Shown: positions 9,277 through 18,633, counted from the first letter of the stretch. The stretch is 64,000 nt of DNA from Dehalococcoidia bacterium (GCA_029940375.1 JAPYUX010000002.1:46249-110248); one strand, 5' to 3'. Translations and numbers: made by a program. The notes: generated by a model not told the origin, from the sequence alone.

Positions 9277-10283
9277 TGTCAGATTTCATAATAATAGGCG
9301 AAAATATTCATACAACCAGATCAGTTAAAAGAGGAGGTATTCGTACAGCTGTAGTTGATGATAAAGAAGTACTTATATTTAACAAAAAAAATGACCAATT
9401 TGATTATATGGACATACCTGAAGTATTTAAAAATACACAACCTTACCAACAAGGTCAACTTAAGCATTTTATGATTGCTATATGGCAGGGAATTAATGGA
9501 GATCAAGAAAGAAAGAACCAAGGTATAAGTTATATAAGATCTGAAATTAAAAGACAAATAAATAACGGAGCTGCTTTTTTAGATATTAATGTTGACGAGT
9601 ATAGCTATAAACTTGATCAGCAAATTACTGCAATGAAATGGGTTGTAGGTATTATGAAAGAATTTTCTGATGTCCCTCTTTCAATTGATTCTTCAAATAT
9701 AGATATTATTAAAGAAGGGCTTATTGAATATAATAATATAAAAAGACCTCTGGTTAATTCATTGTCTTTGGAAAGAGTTGATTTATTAGATATTATTGTA
9801 GAACAGAATTGTAAAGTTGTTGTGAGTGCTGCAAGTGAAAGTAGCATGCCGGAATCTTCAGATGAAAGAATTACAAATTTATCAAAAATTATGGAGATTT
9901 CTCTATCAAAAGGAATAAAAGAAGAAGATATATTTATAGATCCCTTGGTTTTTCCAATTTCAGTGGCTTCAAATTATGGGAATGATGTTCTGGAAGCGAT
10001 AAACAAAATTAGAAACATTTGGCCTAAAGTGAACATTACAGGAGGTATGAGTAATATATCTTTTGGGCTACCGAAAAGAAGATTGATAAATGATGTTTTC
10101 ATTCACATGGCTATTAAAAATGGAGCTAATTCTGGAATTATAAACCCAATAGAATCAAAATTGGATAGAATAATCAATATGAATCAAAATGTAAATCAGT
10201 ATAAAATAACAAAAAATATGTTAGAAGGTAATGACGAATTTTGTACAGAATATCTGACAGCTTATAGAGAAAATAAACTTTAA
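9276..10283 (+). CDS. methyltetrahydrofolate methyltransferase family protein (pterin-binding barrel)
   Basis: 335 residues. The protein has the dihydropteroate-synthase/MeTr fold used by MetH, AcsE and corrinoid methyltransferases. Visible markers are GENIHTTR at the N-terminus, FLDINVDEY (about 110), PLSIDSSN (about 139), FIDPLVFPI (about 222) and the MeTr signature GGMSNISFGLP (about 253-263) followed by a late NP. An insertion of about 60 residues follows GENIH, before the barrel strands resume. No cobalamin-binding domain or corrinoid protein is encoded nearby, so the methyl acceptor is unknown. It is translationally coupled to the preceding reductase-like gene. Confidence 0.75.
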   Translation: MSDFIIIGENIHTTRSVKRGGIRTAVVDDKEVLIFNKKNDQFDYMDIPEVFKNTQPYQQGQLKHFMIAIWQGINGDQERKNQGISYIRSEIKRQINNGAAFLDINVDEYSYKLDQQITAMKWVVGIMKEFSDVPLSIDSSNIDIIKEGLIEYNNIKRPLVNSLSLERVDLLDIIVEQNCKVVVSAASESSMPESSDERITNLSKIMEISLSKGIKEEDIFIDPLVFPISVASNYGNDVLEAINKIRNIWPKVNITGGMSNISFGLPKRRLINDVFIHMAIKNGANSGIINPIESKLDRIINMNQNVNQYKITKNMLEGNDEFCTEYLTAYRENKL

Positions 10284-10287
10284 ATAA

Positions 10288-11199
10288 ATGTTTTTTATTA
10301 GATATATAATATGGTTATTGGGTTTCATCGGTGATATAACGAATGAATTCCTTGATAAAAATATCCCTTTCATGTCTGCAGCAATTTCTTTTTATGCTTT
10401 TTTTTCATTATTTCCGTTATTATTAGCATTGATCATTATTTTCTCTTTATTTTTTGGTATAAAAGGTTTTGAACAACTATTAATTGACTCAGTAAAAGAC
10501 TTTATTCCAATTCTTGATGAACAAGATGATGCTTTTATTAAAACTTTTTTTGATAGTTTGACTTCAAAAAGGTTTATAACAAGTGCAATTGCAGCACTTG
10601 GTCTCTTGATTGCTTCTACCGCCGTATTTAGTAGTGTTAGAAAAAGTATAAATGCAATATGGGGTATAGAAAAGAAACGAACATTTATTCAAGAAAGAGC
10701 TATTGATTTCACTTTAATTTTTTTTGCTTCCTCATTACTCCTGATTTCATTTATTCTTACAACTGGTTTAAGTTTTCTTAGTGAATTAATAACAATAACC
10801 TTTCCTGATTCTCCACTCAGAGATCCAACTATTTGGAGTAGATTAACGTTACTGATTCCACCTTTATTGACTTTTTTGGTATTTTTTATTTGTTTATGGT
10901 GGCTACCAAATGTAAAGTTAAGATTTATAGACGTTTTTCCTGCAGCTTTTCTTGCTGCAATTGCTGAAGAAATAAACAAAATGGTTTTCATATTATATTT
11001 GAGAAACTTTAGTGGAATTTCTGGTTCGATTTACGGTGGAGTCAGTGCAATTATAGTTTTGATGGCTTTTATTTATATATCAGCAATTATTTTGTTAATT
11101 GGAGCGCAAATTACAGCAAGATTTACTGTTTATCTTTCTGTAAGAAAACTAAATAAACAAAATAAAATATTAAAATTAAGTTTAGATAGGTTAAATTAA
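10288..11199 (+). CDS. YihY/BrkB family membrane protein
   Basis: 303 residues with about six membrane segments. The family hallmarks are present: the early helix with AAISFYAFFSLFPLL (about 29-43), the segment with VRKSINAIWGI (about 116-126), and the late NFSGISGSIYGGVSAIIVLM (about 236-255). The family (PF03631), once misnamed ribonuclease BN, is of unsettled function in envelope integrity or transport. It begins four bases after the methyltransferase stop, with which it may be co-transcribed, and its end overlaps the ileS stop on the other strand by four bases. Confidence 0.88.
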   Translation: MFFIRYIIWLLGFIGDITNEFLDKNIPFMSAAISFYAFFSLFPLLLALIIIFSLFFGIKGFEQLLIDSVKDFIPILDEQDDAFIKTFFDSLTSKRFITSAIAALGLLIASTAVFSSVRKSINAIWGIEKKRTFIQERAIDFTLIFFASSLLLISFILTTGLSFLSELITITFPDSPLRDPTIWSRLTLLIPPLLTFLVFFICLWWLPNVKLRFIDVFPAAFLAAIAEEINKMVFILYLRNFSGISGSIYGGVSAIIVLMAFIYISAIILLIGAQITARFTVYLSVRKLNKQNKILKLSLDRLN

Positions 11200-14100
11200 T
11201 TTTTTTTGATGAATAGCCTTATTTTCTTTTCTTCAGAGATATTAATTTCTTCAGTTTCTTTGAGTTCTTGAATTTTTATCGATTTTGCAAGTGAATTGAT
11301 TGATATGTAATCCTTAAATTGTTTGATCGAACTTTGAACTTGTGTGTCTCCCCAAATAATTACATTTATTTCATCAGAAATATCAAAATTTAGATCTTTT
11401 CTTTTATTTTGAATCGTTCTAAGTACATCTCTTGCTATTCCTTCTTTTATTAATTCTTGATTTAATTCTAGCTTTAGGGATGCTACAATTTCTCCTTTAT
11501 TTATTTCTTCAGACTGTGTACCTGGCATTGATTCTTTTTCTATTGAATATTCATCCTCTAATAAAATATATTTTCTTATTTTTGCTGTTCCATCTTCGTT
11601 AATTTTCCATTCATAATTATTAGCACCTTCTAAACAATCTTTAATGTTCTTACCTAATTTAGGTCCTAATTTTCTAAGATCGATAGTTAATTTTTCCTTA
11701 TATAAAGAATCAGAATCTTTCTGGATAATGATATTTTTTATATTTATTTCTTCTAAAATATAATCTTTAAATTCCAAAATCCATTCTAAATTTTCTCCTA
11801 CAAGAATAATTTCTTCTAATGGTTGCCTGACTCGAATATTATTAGATTTTCTTATAGATAGACCTGCTGAACATATTTCCCTAATAATGTCCATTTTATT
11901 TAAAAAATCATCATCCTTAGGGAAAAAATCAGTAGTTGGCCAATTCAACAGATGCACGCTTTTTCCACCTGTTAATTTAGTATAAATTTCTTCAGAAATC
12001 AATGGCATTAATGGAGATAACACTTTAGTTATATTTAATAATACGGTGAATAAAGTATCGTAGGCATTGCTTGAGTCTTTATTATCTGCATGTTTCCAAA
12101 ACCTTGGTCTACTTCTACGTATATACCAATTGTTTATCGCATCTATGAAATTTGGGACTGATTGGCATGCACCTGCAATATCATAATTTGAAAGATTATT
12201 TTCAATAGAATTTATTAATTCCTTAGTTTTCAGCAAAGCATATAAATCTAAAGGATTTTCAGATGTATAATTTTCCTTAGCCTTTATCCCTTCTGCATTT
12301 GCATATAAACAGAAGAAATAGAAAGCATTCCATAAGGGTGTTATTATTAATCTTTGTGTATCAGAGATCCCCTTACCTTCCATATCTATTTGTAGATTTT
12401 GACCCTTAAGAATTGGCGATGCCGCAAAAAACCACCTTAAGGAATCTGATCCAAATTTTTTCCAAATTAATTCAGGCTCAGGATAATTTCTAAGTTTTTT
12501 TGATAACTTTACTCCATTTTTATCTAGAACTATTCCATGGCATATACAATTTTTGAATGGGGGTTTATCAAAAATAGCTGTACTTAATACCATCATAGTG
12601 TAAAACCATCCTCGTGTTTGACCTATGTATTCGACAATAAAATCTGCAGGAAAATGTGATTCAAACCAACTCTTATTTTCAAAAGGATAATGTACTTGGG
12701 CAAAAGGCATAGAGCCAGATTCAAACCAACAATCAAATACTTCAGAGACTCTCTTCATTGTACTTTTTCCAGTTGGATCATCTGGATTTGGCCTAGTTAA
12801 TTTATCTATAAAAGGTCTATGAAGATTTGTTGGCTTTACCTGAAAATCTTTTTCAAGATCTTCCAAACTTCCATATACATCAACTCGTGGATATTTTGGA
12901 TCATCTGATTTCCAAACTGGGATAGGTGAACCCCAAAACCTGTTTCTACTTATTGACCAATCTTTTGCACCTTCAAGCCATTTTCCAAATGTACCTTCTT
13001 TTATATGATTTGGGACCCAATTAATCCCTTGATTCAATTCAACCATCCTTTCTTTAAATGAAGAAACATTTACATACCAAGAATTTACAGATTTATATAT
13101 TAAAGGCTCGTCAGTTCTCCAACTATGAGGATAATTATGTGTGTATTTTTCTTTTTTAAAAAGTGTATTTTTTTCTTGTAGATACAAAATTATTTTTTCA
13201 TTTGTATCAAAAACATTGATTCCGTAATAATCAGTTACTTCTTTCGTAAATCTACCTTGATCATCTACAGGACACACTAATTGTATGTTATTTTCTTCAC
13301 AAACTATTTGATCATCTTCACCAAAGCCTGGTGCCATGTGGACAATTCCTGTCCCTTCTTCAGTATTAACAAAATCTGCAGATAACACGCGAAATGAATT
13401 TTTATTAGCTTTAAAATAAGAGAAAATAGGTTCATATTTTGTTCCCAAAATCTTTTCACCTTTGATTTTTTTAATAATTTTCATATCTTTTAGTTCTTCA
13501 GTGAAATTTTCCAAAACATTAGAAGCAATGATAAAATTTTCATTGTTTTTGGTGATTAGTGAATAATCTATATTTTTCCCAACTGCACATGCTAGATTGG
13601 AAGGTAAAGTCCAGGGTGTGGTAGTCCAAGCTAATAAGTAGGATTTATGATTATTGTTAAAATCTAAATTTGTTTCTGTGATTTCAAATTTAACAGTTAC
13701 AGCAGGATCGATCCTCTCTCTGTATGAATCATCTAGCCTTGTTTCAAAATTTGACAGAGGAGTTTCTGCTTTCCACGAATATGGCATAACCCTATCTTTT
13801 TCATAAATCAATCCTTTATCCCAAAGTTGTTTAAATGCCCACATGACGGATTCCATATAATTTAAATCCATAGTTTTATAATCATTGACAAAATCTACCC
13901 ATCTTGCTTGTCTTCCTACCGTTATTTCCCATTCTTTTGTATATTTCATAACAGATTCTTTGCAATGGTTATTGAAATTTTCCACTCCAAATTCTTGTAT
14001 CTGTTTTCGACCAGAAATTCCTAATTCTTTCTCTGATTCCATCTCTGCTGGTAAACCGTGACAATCCCAACCAAATCTTCTATCAACTTTATTACCCATC

Positions 14101-14345
14101 ATAGTTTGAAATCTTGGAATTATATCTTTTACAAATCCTGTCAGTAAATGACCATAATGAGGAAGTCCATTTGCAAAAGGAGGGCCATCATAAAATACAA
14201 ACTCCTTCGAATCCTTTCTATTTGATAAGGATTCCATAAAAGTTTTTTCTTTATTCCACTTAATAAGAATTTCTTCCTCAATATTAGGGAATGAAACGGA
14301 AGATTCAATTTCTGGATAATATTTTTTGTTTTCTAAAGATTTCAT
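11196..14345 (-). CDS. ileS: isoleucyl-tRNA synthetase, type 2
   Basis: 1049-residue class I synthetase that charges tRNA-Ile. The HIGH-type motif is HYGH (residues 63-66) in GPPFANGLPHYGH, and the KMSKS-type motif is KLSKK in NGVKLSKKLRNY. The GTTPW-like editing segment TTPWTLPSN is present, as is the DWSISRNRFWG stretch. The wording around SWYVNVSSFKERM and the long C-terminal extension are those of the eukaryote-like IleRS2 class, generally insensitive to mupirocin, rather than the usual bacterial IleRS1. No second ileS is in the window. The start lies seven bases after the small DUF gene upstream, so the two are likely co-transcribed. Confidence 0.96.
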   Translation of the reverse strand: MKSLENKKYYPEIESSVSFPNIEEEILIKWNKEKTFMESLSNRKDSKEFVFYDGPPFANGLPHYGHLLTGFVKDIIPRFQTMMGNKVDRRFGWDCHGLPAEMESEKELGISGRKQIQEFGVENFNNHCKESVMKYTKEWEITVGRQARWVDFVNDYKTMDLNYMESVMWAFKQLWDKGLIYEKDRVMPYSWKAETPLSNFETRLDDSYRERIDPAVTVKFEITETNLDFNNNHKSYLLAWTTTPWTLPSNLACAVGKNIDYSLITKNNENFIIASNVLENFTEELKDMKIIKKIKGEKILGTKYEPIFSYFKANKNSFRVLSADFVNTEEGTGIVHMAPGFGEDDQIVCEENNIQLVCPVDDQGRFTKEVTDYYGINVFDTNEKIILYLQEKNTLFKKEKYTHNYPHSWRTDEPLIYKSVNSWYVNVSSFKERMVELNQGINWVPNHIKEGTFGKWLEGAKDWSISRNRFWGSPIPVWKSDDPKYPRVDVYGSLEDLEKDFQVKPTNLHRPFIDKLTRPNPDDPTGKSTMKRVSEVFDCWFESGSMPFAQVHYPFENKSWFESHFPADFIVEYIGQTRGWFYTMMVLSTAIFDKPPFKNCICHGIVLDKNGVKLSKKLRNYPEPELIWKKFGSDSLRWFFAASPILKGQNLQIDMEGKGISDTQRLIITPLWNAFYFFCLYANAEGIKAKENYTSENPLDLYALLKTKELINSIENNLSNYDIAGACQSVPNFIDAINNWYIRRSRPRFWKHADNKDSSNAYDTLFTVLLNITKVLSPLMPLISEEIYTKLTGGKSVHLLNWPTTDFFPKDDDFLNKMDIIREICSAGLSIRKSNNIRVRQPLEEIILVGENLEWILEFKDYILEEINIKNIIIQKDSDSLYKEKLTIDLRKLGPKLGKNIKDCLEGANNYEWKINEDGTAKIRKYILLEDEYSIEKESMPGTQSEEINKGEIVASLKLELNQELIKEGIARDVLRTIQNKRKDLNFDISDEINVIIWGDTQVQSSIKQFKDYISINSLAKSIKIQELKETEEINISEEKKIRLFIKKN

Positions 14346-14352
14346 TTAAACT

Positions 14353-14634
14353 TTATTCCCAATAATCCTTAGATATAGTTTCTATTACTTCTTGATTTTC
14401 CAGTTCAACACCAGCATCAGATCTTTTTTTTGTGATATCTTCACGTTTCGTTAGTACTTCAAATTTTGATGGGTCTTTAACTTTTGTAACGTCATACACT
14501 TTAGGTTTATCAGAGTTAGTGCCTGCCCAAAGTATTTTTGTACCTAGCTCATTCAAGTCAGGTTCAATCTCTTTGTACATTTTGAACCAAGCATCAAAGC
14601 CTTTAGTAATTTTAAAAGTTGATAAGAATTTCAT
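14353..14634 (-). CDS. small conserved protein, possibly DUF3764-like
   Basis: 93 residues. The opening FLSTFKITKGFDAWFKMYKE resembles the start of DUF3764 and related ferredoxin-like dimeric alpha/beta-barrel proteins; the middle strand ILWAGTNSDKPKVYDVTKV fits the same fold. No catalytic residues can be named. A perfect AGGAGG lies upstream (near 14647-14652) but about 12 bases from the ATG, longer than usual. It precedes ileS by seven bases. The family assignment is tentative; that it is a real coding sequence is supported by the strong ribosome-binding site and the operon position. Confidence 0.6.
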   Translation of the reverse strand: MKFLSTFKITKGFDAWFKMYKEIEPDLNELGTKILWAGTNSDKPKVYDVTKVKDPSKFEVLTKREDITKKRSDAGVELENQEVIETISKDYWE

Positions 14635-14692
14635 TTATATTTATATCCTCCTTATGTATTTTATAATTTTACAATTGAATGGTATAAAAATA

Positions 14693-15517
14693 CTATAAAT
14701 TAAATACTGATATTGGATTGTAAGAAAAAATATGTTTTTTTTCTATGTCAGTTAAATAATCTGTTTGTTTCAAACATTTATTCAAATCGATTAATGGAAA
14801 ATCAGAAGCAAATAAAATTTTGTTAATAGATGAACTTAAGATTGATGTTCTATATATACTTTTATCATAAAGAAAAGGTTGAGCAGCACTGTCATAATAT
14901 ACATTGGTGAATATTTTTTTTATTTCTGGCATTTGTTCATAAAAAACTAAACCACCACCAAAATGAGAAAATATGAAAATATTATCTTGATTTTTTTCTA
15001 CTAATTTAAACAAAAATTTGGGATATGACCTTCCCTTTCCTCTATATTTGTGACCTAGAGGTTCGGAACCATGAATAATTATTGGCAAATTATAATGTAA
15101 AGCTATTTTTAAAATATTATTAAAAATTTTGTTATCCAAAATATTTTCTAAATTATTAATGTGTAATTCTCCTATCCCTTTTACACCTTTGGATATACAT
15201 CTTAAAAGTTCTTCTTCAGATTTTTTTGAATTTATATCTAAACTACAAAAAGGTATTATTTCCTCTGGGAATTGTTTTTTTGAAAGTAAGATATAATCAT
15301 TAACCATGATTGCTAATTCGTGATTAGTCCAACCAAAACCAGCAGTTACTGATTTATTTATACCATTTTTTTGCATTTGCTTAATTAATTGTTCTGCTTG
15401 AACAATTTTGGTATTTTTATCAAAAAAATCATTAAAAATAGAATCTAATCTTTTAAATTGATTTAAATTTTTTGAAATTTCTTCAGGGAGTATGTGAGTA
15501 AGTGAATCAATTATCAT
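14693..15517 (-). CDS. amidohydrolase_2 family protein with altered metal motif
   Basis: 274-residue TIM-barrel protein of the ACMSD-like amidohydrolase_2 family (PF04909). Visible active-site elements are IIIHGSEPLGH (about 150-160), FIFSHFGGG (about 181-189) and LFASDFPLID (about 238-247, with the catalytic Asp). The first metal motif, normally D-x-H-x-H near the N-terminus, reads IDSLTHILP (residues 3-11): Leu replaces the first His. That probably changes or weakens the mononuclear metal site. It is divergent from the DUF362 gene. Substrate unknown; decarboxylase, hydrolase or lactonase activities are all known in the family. Confidence 0.8.
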   Translation of the reverse strand: MIIDSLTHILPEEISKNLNQFKRLDSIFNDFFDKNTKIVQAEQLIKQMQKNGINKSVTAGFGWTNHELAIMVNDYILLSKKQFPEEIIPFCSLDINSKKSEEELLRCISKGVKGIGELHINNLENILDNKIFNNILKIALHYNLPIIIHGSEPLGHKYRGKGRSYPKFLFKLVEKNQDNIFIFSHFGGGLVFYEQMPEIKKIFTNVYYDSAAQPFLYDKSIYRTSILSSSINKILFASDFPLIDLNKCLKQTDYLTDIEKKHIFSYNPISVFNL

Positions 15518-15538
15518 TTTATTATTCTTTTTTTTATT

Positions 15539-15544
15539 TATAAT
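15539..15544 (+). promoter_or_regulatory. candidate -10 box, leaderless DUF362 gene
   Basis: TATAAT ends nine bases before the ATG at 15554. Transcription would start within about three bases of the start codon, and no Shine-Dalgarno site is present. No clear -35 hexamer is seen. Confidence 0.4.
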
Positions 15545-15553
15545 TTAATAATT

Positions 15554-16672
15554 ATGACAAAAAATAAAATTGATAGTAGTAAATTTGGTGAAGTTTTTAT
15601 CACAAAAACTTCACCTGAAAATGTTATTAATGATTATCATGAATTGCTCTCTAAAGCTAAAATACATAAGAAATTTAACCTTAATACCCATACTTTACTT
15701 AAAGCTAATATTTCTTGGCAACATTATTTTCCTGCTTGTTCAACTGCTCCTTGGCAATTAGATGGAGTTATACGAGGACTTAGGTCTCTTAATTTCAAGA
15801 AACTAGAAGTTGCACATAATGGAACAGTAGTTGTAAATGCAACAGAAGGTAAAATAAACAATGGTTTTTATGCAATTGAAAATGATTTGTCTATTCCCAG
15901 TACAATTCTAGATCAACCTGATCAAGAATGGGTACAGTATAGACCAAAAGAGAAAATGATTGTGTTGGATAAAATATATAAAGATGGAATATTAATACCC
16001 AAGAAACTAATCGGAACCAATATAATTCACCTTCCAACAGTCAAGACACATGTTTTTACGACAATAACAGGTGCTATGAAGAATGCATTTGGAGGACTAT
16101 TACATCAAAATAGACACTGGGCTCATAGAGATATACACAACACTTTGGTTGATCTTTTAAAAATACAGTATGAAATTCATCAGAATATATTTGCTGTAAT
16201 GGATGGTACATTTGCTGGAGATGGACCAGGTCCAAGAGCGATGAATTTTAAGGAGAAAAATATACTTTTGGCTTCTTATGACCAAGTAGCTATTGACGCA
16301 ATTGCTGCCAAATTAATGGGCTTTGATCCAATGAGTATTCCGAAAATCAGAATCGCACATGAAAATGAATTAGGAATTGGGAACCCAAGGGATATAAAAA
16401 TTACGGGAAATTCTATAGAAAAAATAAACTGGGGGTTTACTGATACGAAGAACACATTTGCCAGTCGAATTCAAAAATTAATTTATTGGGGGCCATTGAG
16501 GCCCTTGGAAAAATTTTTATTACGTACATTTTTGGTTAACTTTTCATTTATGGCTTCAAATTTATATCATAATGTTTACTGGTTGAAATTTATAGGAAAA
16601 CGAAGAATACGAGATGCTTTTGATACTCAGTGGGGGAAACTACTAAAAAACTATAAAATCATAAAACCATAA
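15554..16672 (+). CDS. DUF362 domain protein
   Basis: 372 residues. The body matches DUF362 (PF04015). After an N-terminal region, IIHLPTVKTHVFTTITGAMKNAFGG (split here: LPTVKTHVFTTITG then AMKNAFGG, about 157-178) is the family core, followed by AVMDGTFAGDGPGP (about 214-227) and LLASYDQVAIDAIAAKLMG. Members often bind or accompany iron-sulfur clusters, but no CxxCxxC ferredoxin motif is visible here. Biochemical role unknown. A TATAAT nine bases before the ATG suggests a leaderless transcript. The gene is divergent from the amidohydrolase and tail-to-tail with the thioredoxin-reductase-like gene, so its context does not suggest a pathway. Confidence 0.85.
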   Translation: MTKNKIDSSKFGEVFITKTSPENVINDYHELLSKAKIHKKFNLNTHTLLKANISWQHYFPACSTAPWQLDGVIRGLRSLNFKKLEVAHNGTVVVNATEGKINNGFYAIENDLSIPSTILDQPDQEWVQYRPKEKMIVLDKIYKDGILIPKKLIGTNIIHLPTVKTHVFTTITGAMKNAFGGLLHQNRHWAHRDIHNTLVDLLKIQYEIHQNIFAVMDGTFAGDGPGPRAMNFKEKNILLASYDQVAIDAIAAKLMGFDPMSIPKIRIAHENELGIGNPRDIKITGNSIEKINWGFTDTKNTFASRIQKLIYWGPLRPLEKFLLRTFLVNFSFMASNLYHNVYWLKFIGKRRIRDAFDTQWGKLLKNYKIIKP

Positions 16673-16694
16673 GGAGATCAATAGTTCAATTTTT

Positions 16695-17645
16695 TTATGA
16701 AGTTTCCATTAAGAAGTTATACGAACTTAATGCTGCAATCGCCCCTTGAGATGCAGCAGTAATAGTTTGTTTTAAATTAGAACTGTTTGTGATGTCTCCT
16801 GCCGCATAGATGCCTTCAATATTTGTTCTTTGATCTTTATCAACTATGATTTCATTAGTTTGTGAATCTAATTTTATATTTAATTTTTTCGGTATTTCAA
16901 TTCTAGGATCAGCTCCTGCTTCAATCATTAACCCATGTGTAGCAAAAATTTTTTCACCCTTAAATTCATTCTCTAGTTTTACTTTCTCTAATCCTTTTAT
17001 TTCATCTCCAATCAATTCAACAACAGTATTATTTAGGATTAATTTAATATTATGAGTGCTATTTAGAGTATCAATTAATATTGGTTCTGGCCTCCATAGT
17101 TTTTCTCCTCTATATACTAAGAAAACAGTTTTAGCATATTTCGAAAGTAAAATTGAACCTTCTACTGCAGCATTTCCTCCACCAATAACTATCGCCATAT
17201 CCTTGTTTTTATATAAAGGTGCATCACAAGTTGAACAATAAGAAATTCCTTTTCCTATCCATTCTTCTTCATTTTTCAGACCTAATTTTCTTCGTTCTCT
17301 TCCTATAGCTAAAATAACTGATTTGGCATATATTGTTTCGTTATTTTCAAGATAACAAGTAAATGACCCTTCAGTTTTTTCAATAGAACTTACATTTGAT
17401 TCTATAATTGGGACATCTAAATTTATTACCTGATTTTTAAACTCAAGCATTAGATCAAATCCATCAATTTCTGCGTTTCCAGGGTAATTTTCTATAATGC
17501 CTCCTATCGCAGTTTCACCTCCGAATTCTTGACCTACAATTACTGTTTTCATTTGATATCTTGCAGCATAAAGTCCTGCAGCGTATCCTGCAGCTCCCTG
17601 ACCAGCAATTAACAAGTCTATTGATTTATTATTTGAATTTTCCAT
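16695..17645 (-). CDS. trxB: thioredoxin reductase-like FAD/NAD(P)H oxidoreductase
   Basis: 316 residues, the usual length of low-molecular-weight thioredoxin reductase. The FAD-binding motif is GQGAAG (about 15-20); the redox-active pair is C137-x-x-C140 in SYCSTCDAP; the NAD(P)H motif is VIGGGNAAVEG (about 153-163); the late GIYAAGDI completes the FAD site. The CSTC sequence differs slightly from the common CATC. No thioredoxin gene is nearby, so the partner could be thioredoxin, a glutaredoxin-like protein or an alkyl hydroperoxide reductase. It is transcribed alone, divergent from the SDR gene at 17760. Confidence 0.88.
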   Translation of the reverse strand: MENSNNKSIDLLIAGQGAAGYAAGLYAARYQMKTVIVGQEFGGETAIGGIIENYPGNAEIDGFDLMLEFKNQVINLDVPIIESNVSSIEKTEGSFTCYLENNETIYAKSVILAIGRERRKLGLKNEEEWIGKGISYCSTCDAPLYKNKDMAIVIGGGNAAVEGSILLSKYAKTVFLVYRGEKLWRPEPILIDTLNSTHNIKLILNNTVVELIGDEIKGLEKVKLENEFKGEKIFATHGLMIEAGADPRIEIPKKLNIKLDSQTNEIIVDKDQRTNIEGIYAAGDITNSSNLKQTITAASQGAIAALSSYNFLMETS

Positions 17646-17759
17646 AAAACTTTTCTTATTTTAGATAATAAAAGATAATTTTTGAATATGTATTTTATAA
17701 GTTTAGAATACTAATTATATTATAATTACTATAAATTGTAGTAGAGGAGCAGATTTAAC

Positions 17760-18572
17760 ATGGGGGAACTTAATGGTAAAGTTGCTATAGTTACTGGAGC
17801 CGGCAGATTGAGAGGTATCGGAAGAGCTGCGGCTGTAGCATTAGCTAAACTAGGTGCGGACATAGTGGTTACAGGAACAGGTAGAAATCCTGAAACATTT
17901 CCAGATGATGAGAAAACTATAGGCTGGAAAGACATTGAGAGTGTTGCTGAACAGGTAAGGGCTTTAGGGGTTAGGGCTCTTCCATTGGTGTCTGATGTTA
18001 CAAAAAAGAGCGATGTACTAAGGATGGTAGATAATACTATAAAAGAATTTGGAAGAATTGATATTTTAATAAATAATGCTGCATACGCGAGAGCAGAAGA
18101 TAGAGTTCCAATTTTAGAATTAAGTGAGGAATCTTTTGCTAAAGTAATGGACATTAAGGTTACAGGCACATTCTTTTGCACAAAAGCTGTTATTAGACAC
18201 ATGATAGATCAAGGAGAAGGAGGCAAAATAGTTAACATTTCTTCTACAGCTGGGAAAAAAGGATCAGCAAATACTTTGGCATACAATGGAGCTAATTTTG
18301 CGATAGTAGGAATGACTCAATCAATGGCTAGAGAGTTAGGACCATACAATATAAATGTAAATGCTGTTTGCCCAGGTGCTGTTGATACTCACAGAATGGA
18401 TATACTCGGAAGAGGTGAAACATGGACAAATATGGCTCAAGTGACTCCTATTGGTAGAAACGGAACAGATGATGAAGTTGGAGAGTTCTGTGCATATCTG
18501 TGTACCGAAGCAGCTTCATGGATTCATGGACAATCAATCAATCAAAACGGGGGATCAGTTATGGAGCACTAA
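17760..18572 (+). CDS. SDR-family oxidoreductase with catalytic Lys replaced by Asn
   Basis: 270-residue short-chain dehydrogenase. The cofactor motif is TGAGRLRGIG (about 12-21), with a two-residue expansion; NNAAYA (about 108) and the catalytic Ser in NISSTAG (about 160) are present. The catalytic Tyr175 is followed by Asn179 rather than Lys: YNGAN in place of YxxxK, codon AAT at 18294-18296. The C-terminal NVNAVCPGAVDT and INQNGGSVM are normal for the family. Loss of the lysine should impair classical SDR chemistry, so it may bind NAD(P) without reducing carbonyls or use altered chemistry. The ATG has a good GAGGAG site, and a TATAAT lies at 17721-17726. Confidence 0.88.
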   Translation: MGELNGKVAIVTGAGRLRGIGRAAAVALAKLGADIVVTGTGRNPETFPDDEKTIGWKDIESVAEQVRALGVRALPLVSDVTKKSDVLRMVDNTIKEFGRIDILINNAAYARAEDRVPILELSEESFAKVMDIKVTGTFFCTKAVIRHMIDQGEGGKIVNISSTAGKKGSANTLAYNGANFAIVGMTQSMARELGPYNINVNAVCPGAVDTHRMDILGRGETWTNMAQVTPIGRNGTDDEVGEFCAYLCTEAASWIHGQSINQNGGSVMEH

Positions 18573-18591
18573 ATCTTTTTATTAAGATTTA
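18570..18591 (+). terminator. hairpin after the SDR gene
   Basis: Eight-base stem (18570-18577 with 18584-18591) and a six-base loop, overlapping the SDR stop codon region and followed by T-rich sequence. It is a weak but plausible intrinsic terminator separating the SDR gene from the arginine operon. Confidence 0.35.
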
Positions 18592-18633
18592 ATAACAGTT
18601 TTCTAATTAATTTTTTATATTGGAGTAAATTTG

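Noticed and set aside
17729..18202. 157-codon open frame on the minus strand inside the SDR gene
   Set aside because: It is antisense to a well-supported SDR with intact motifs and ribosome-binding site, and its translation has no recognisable pattern.
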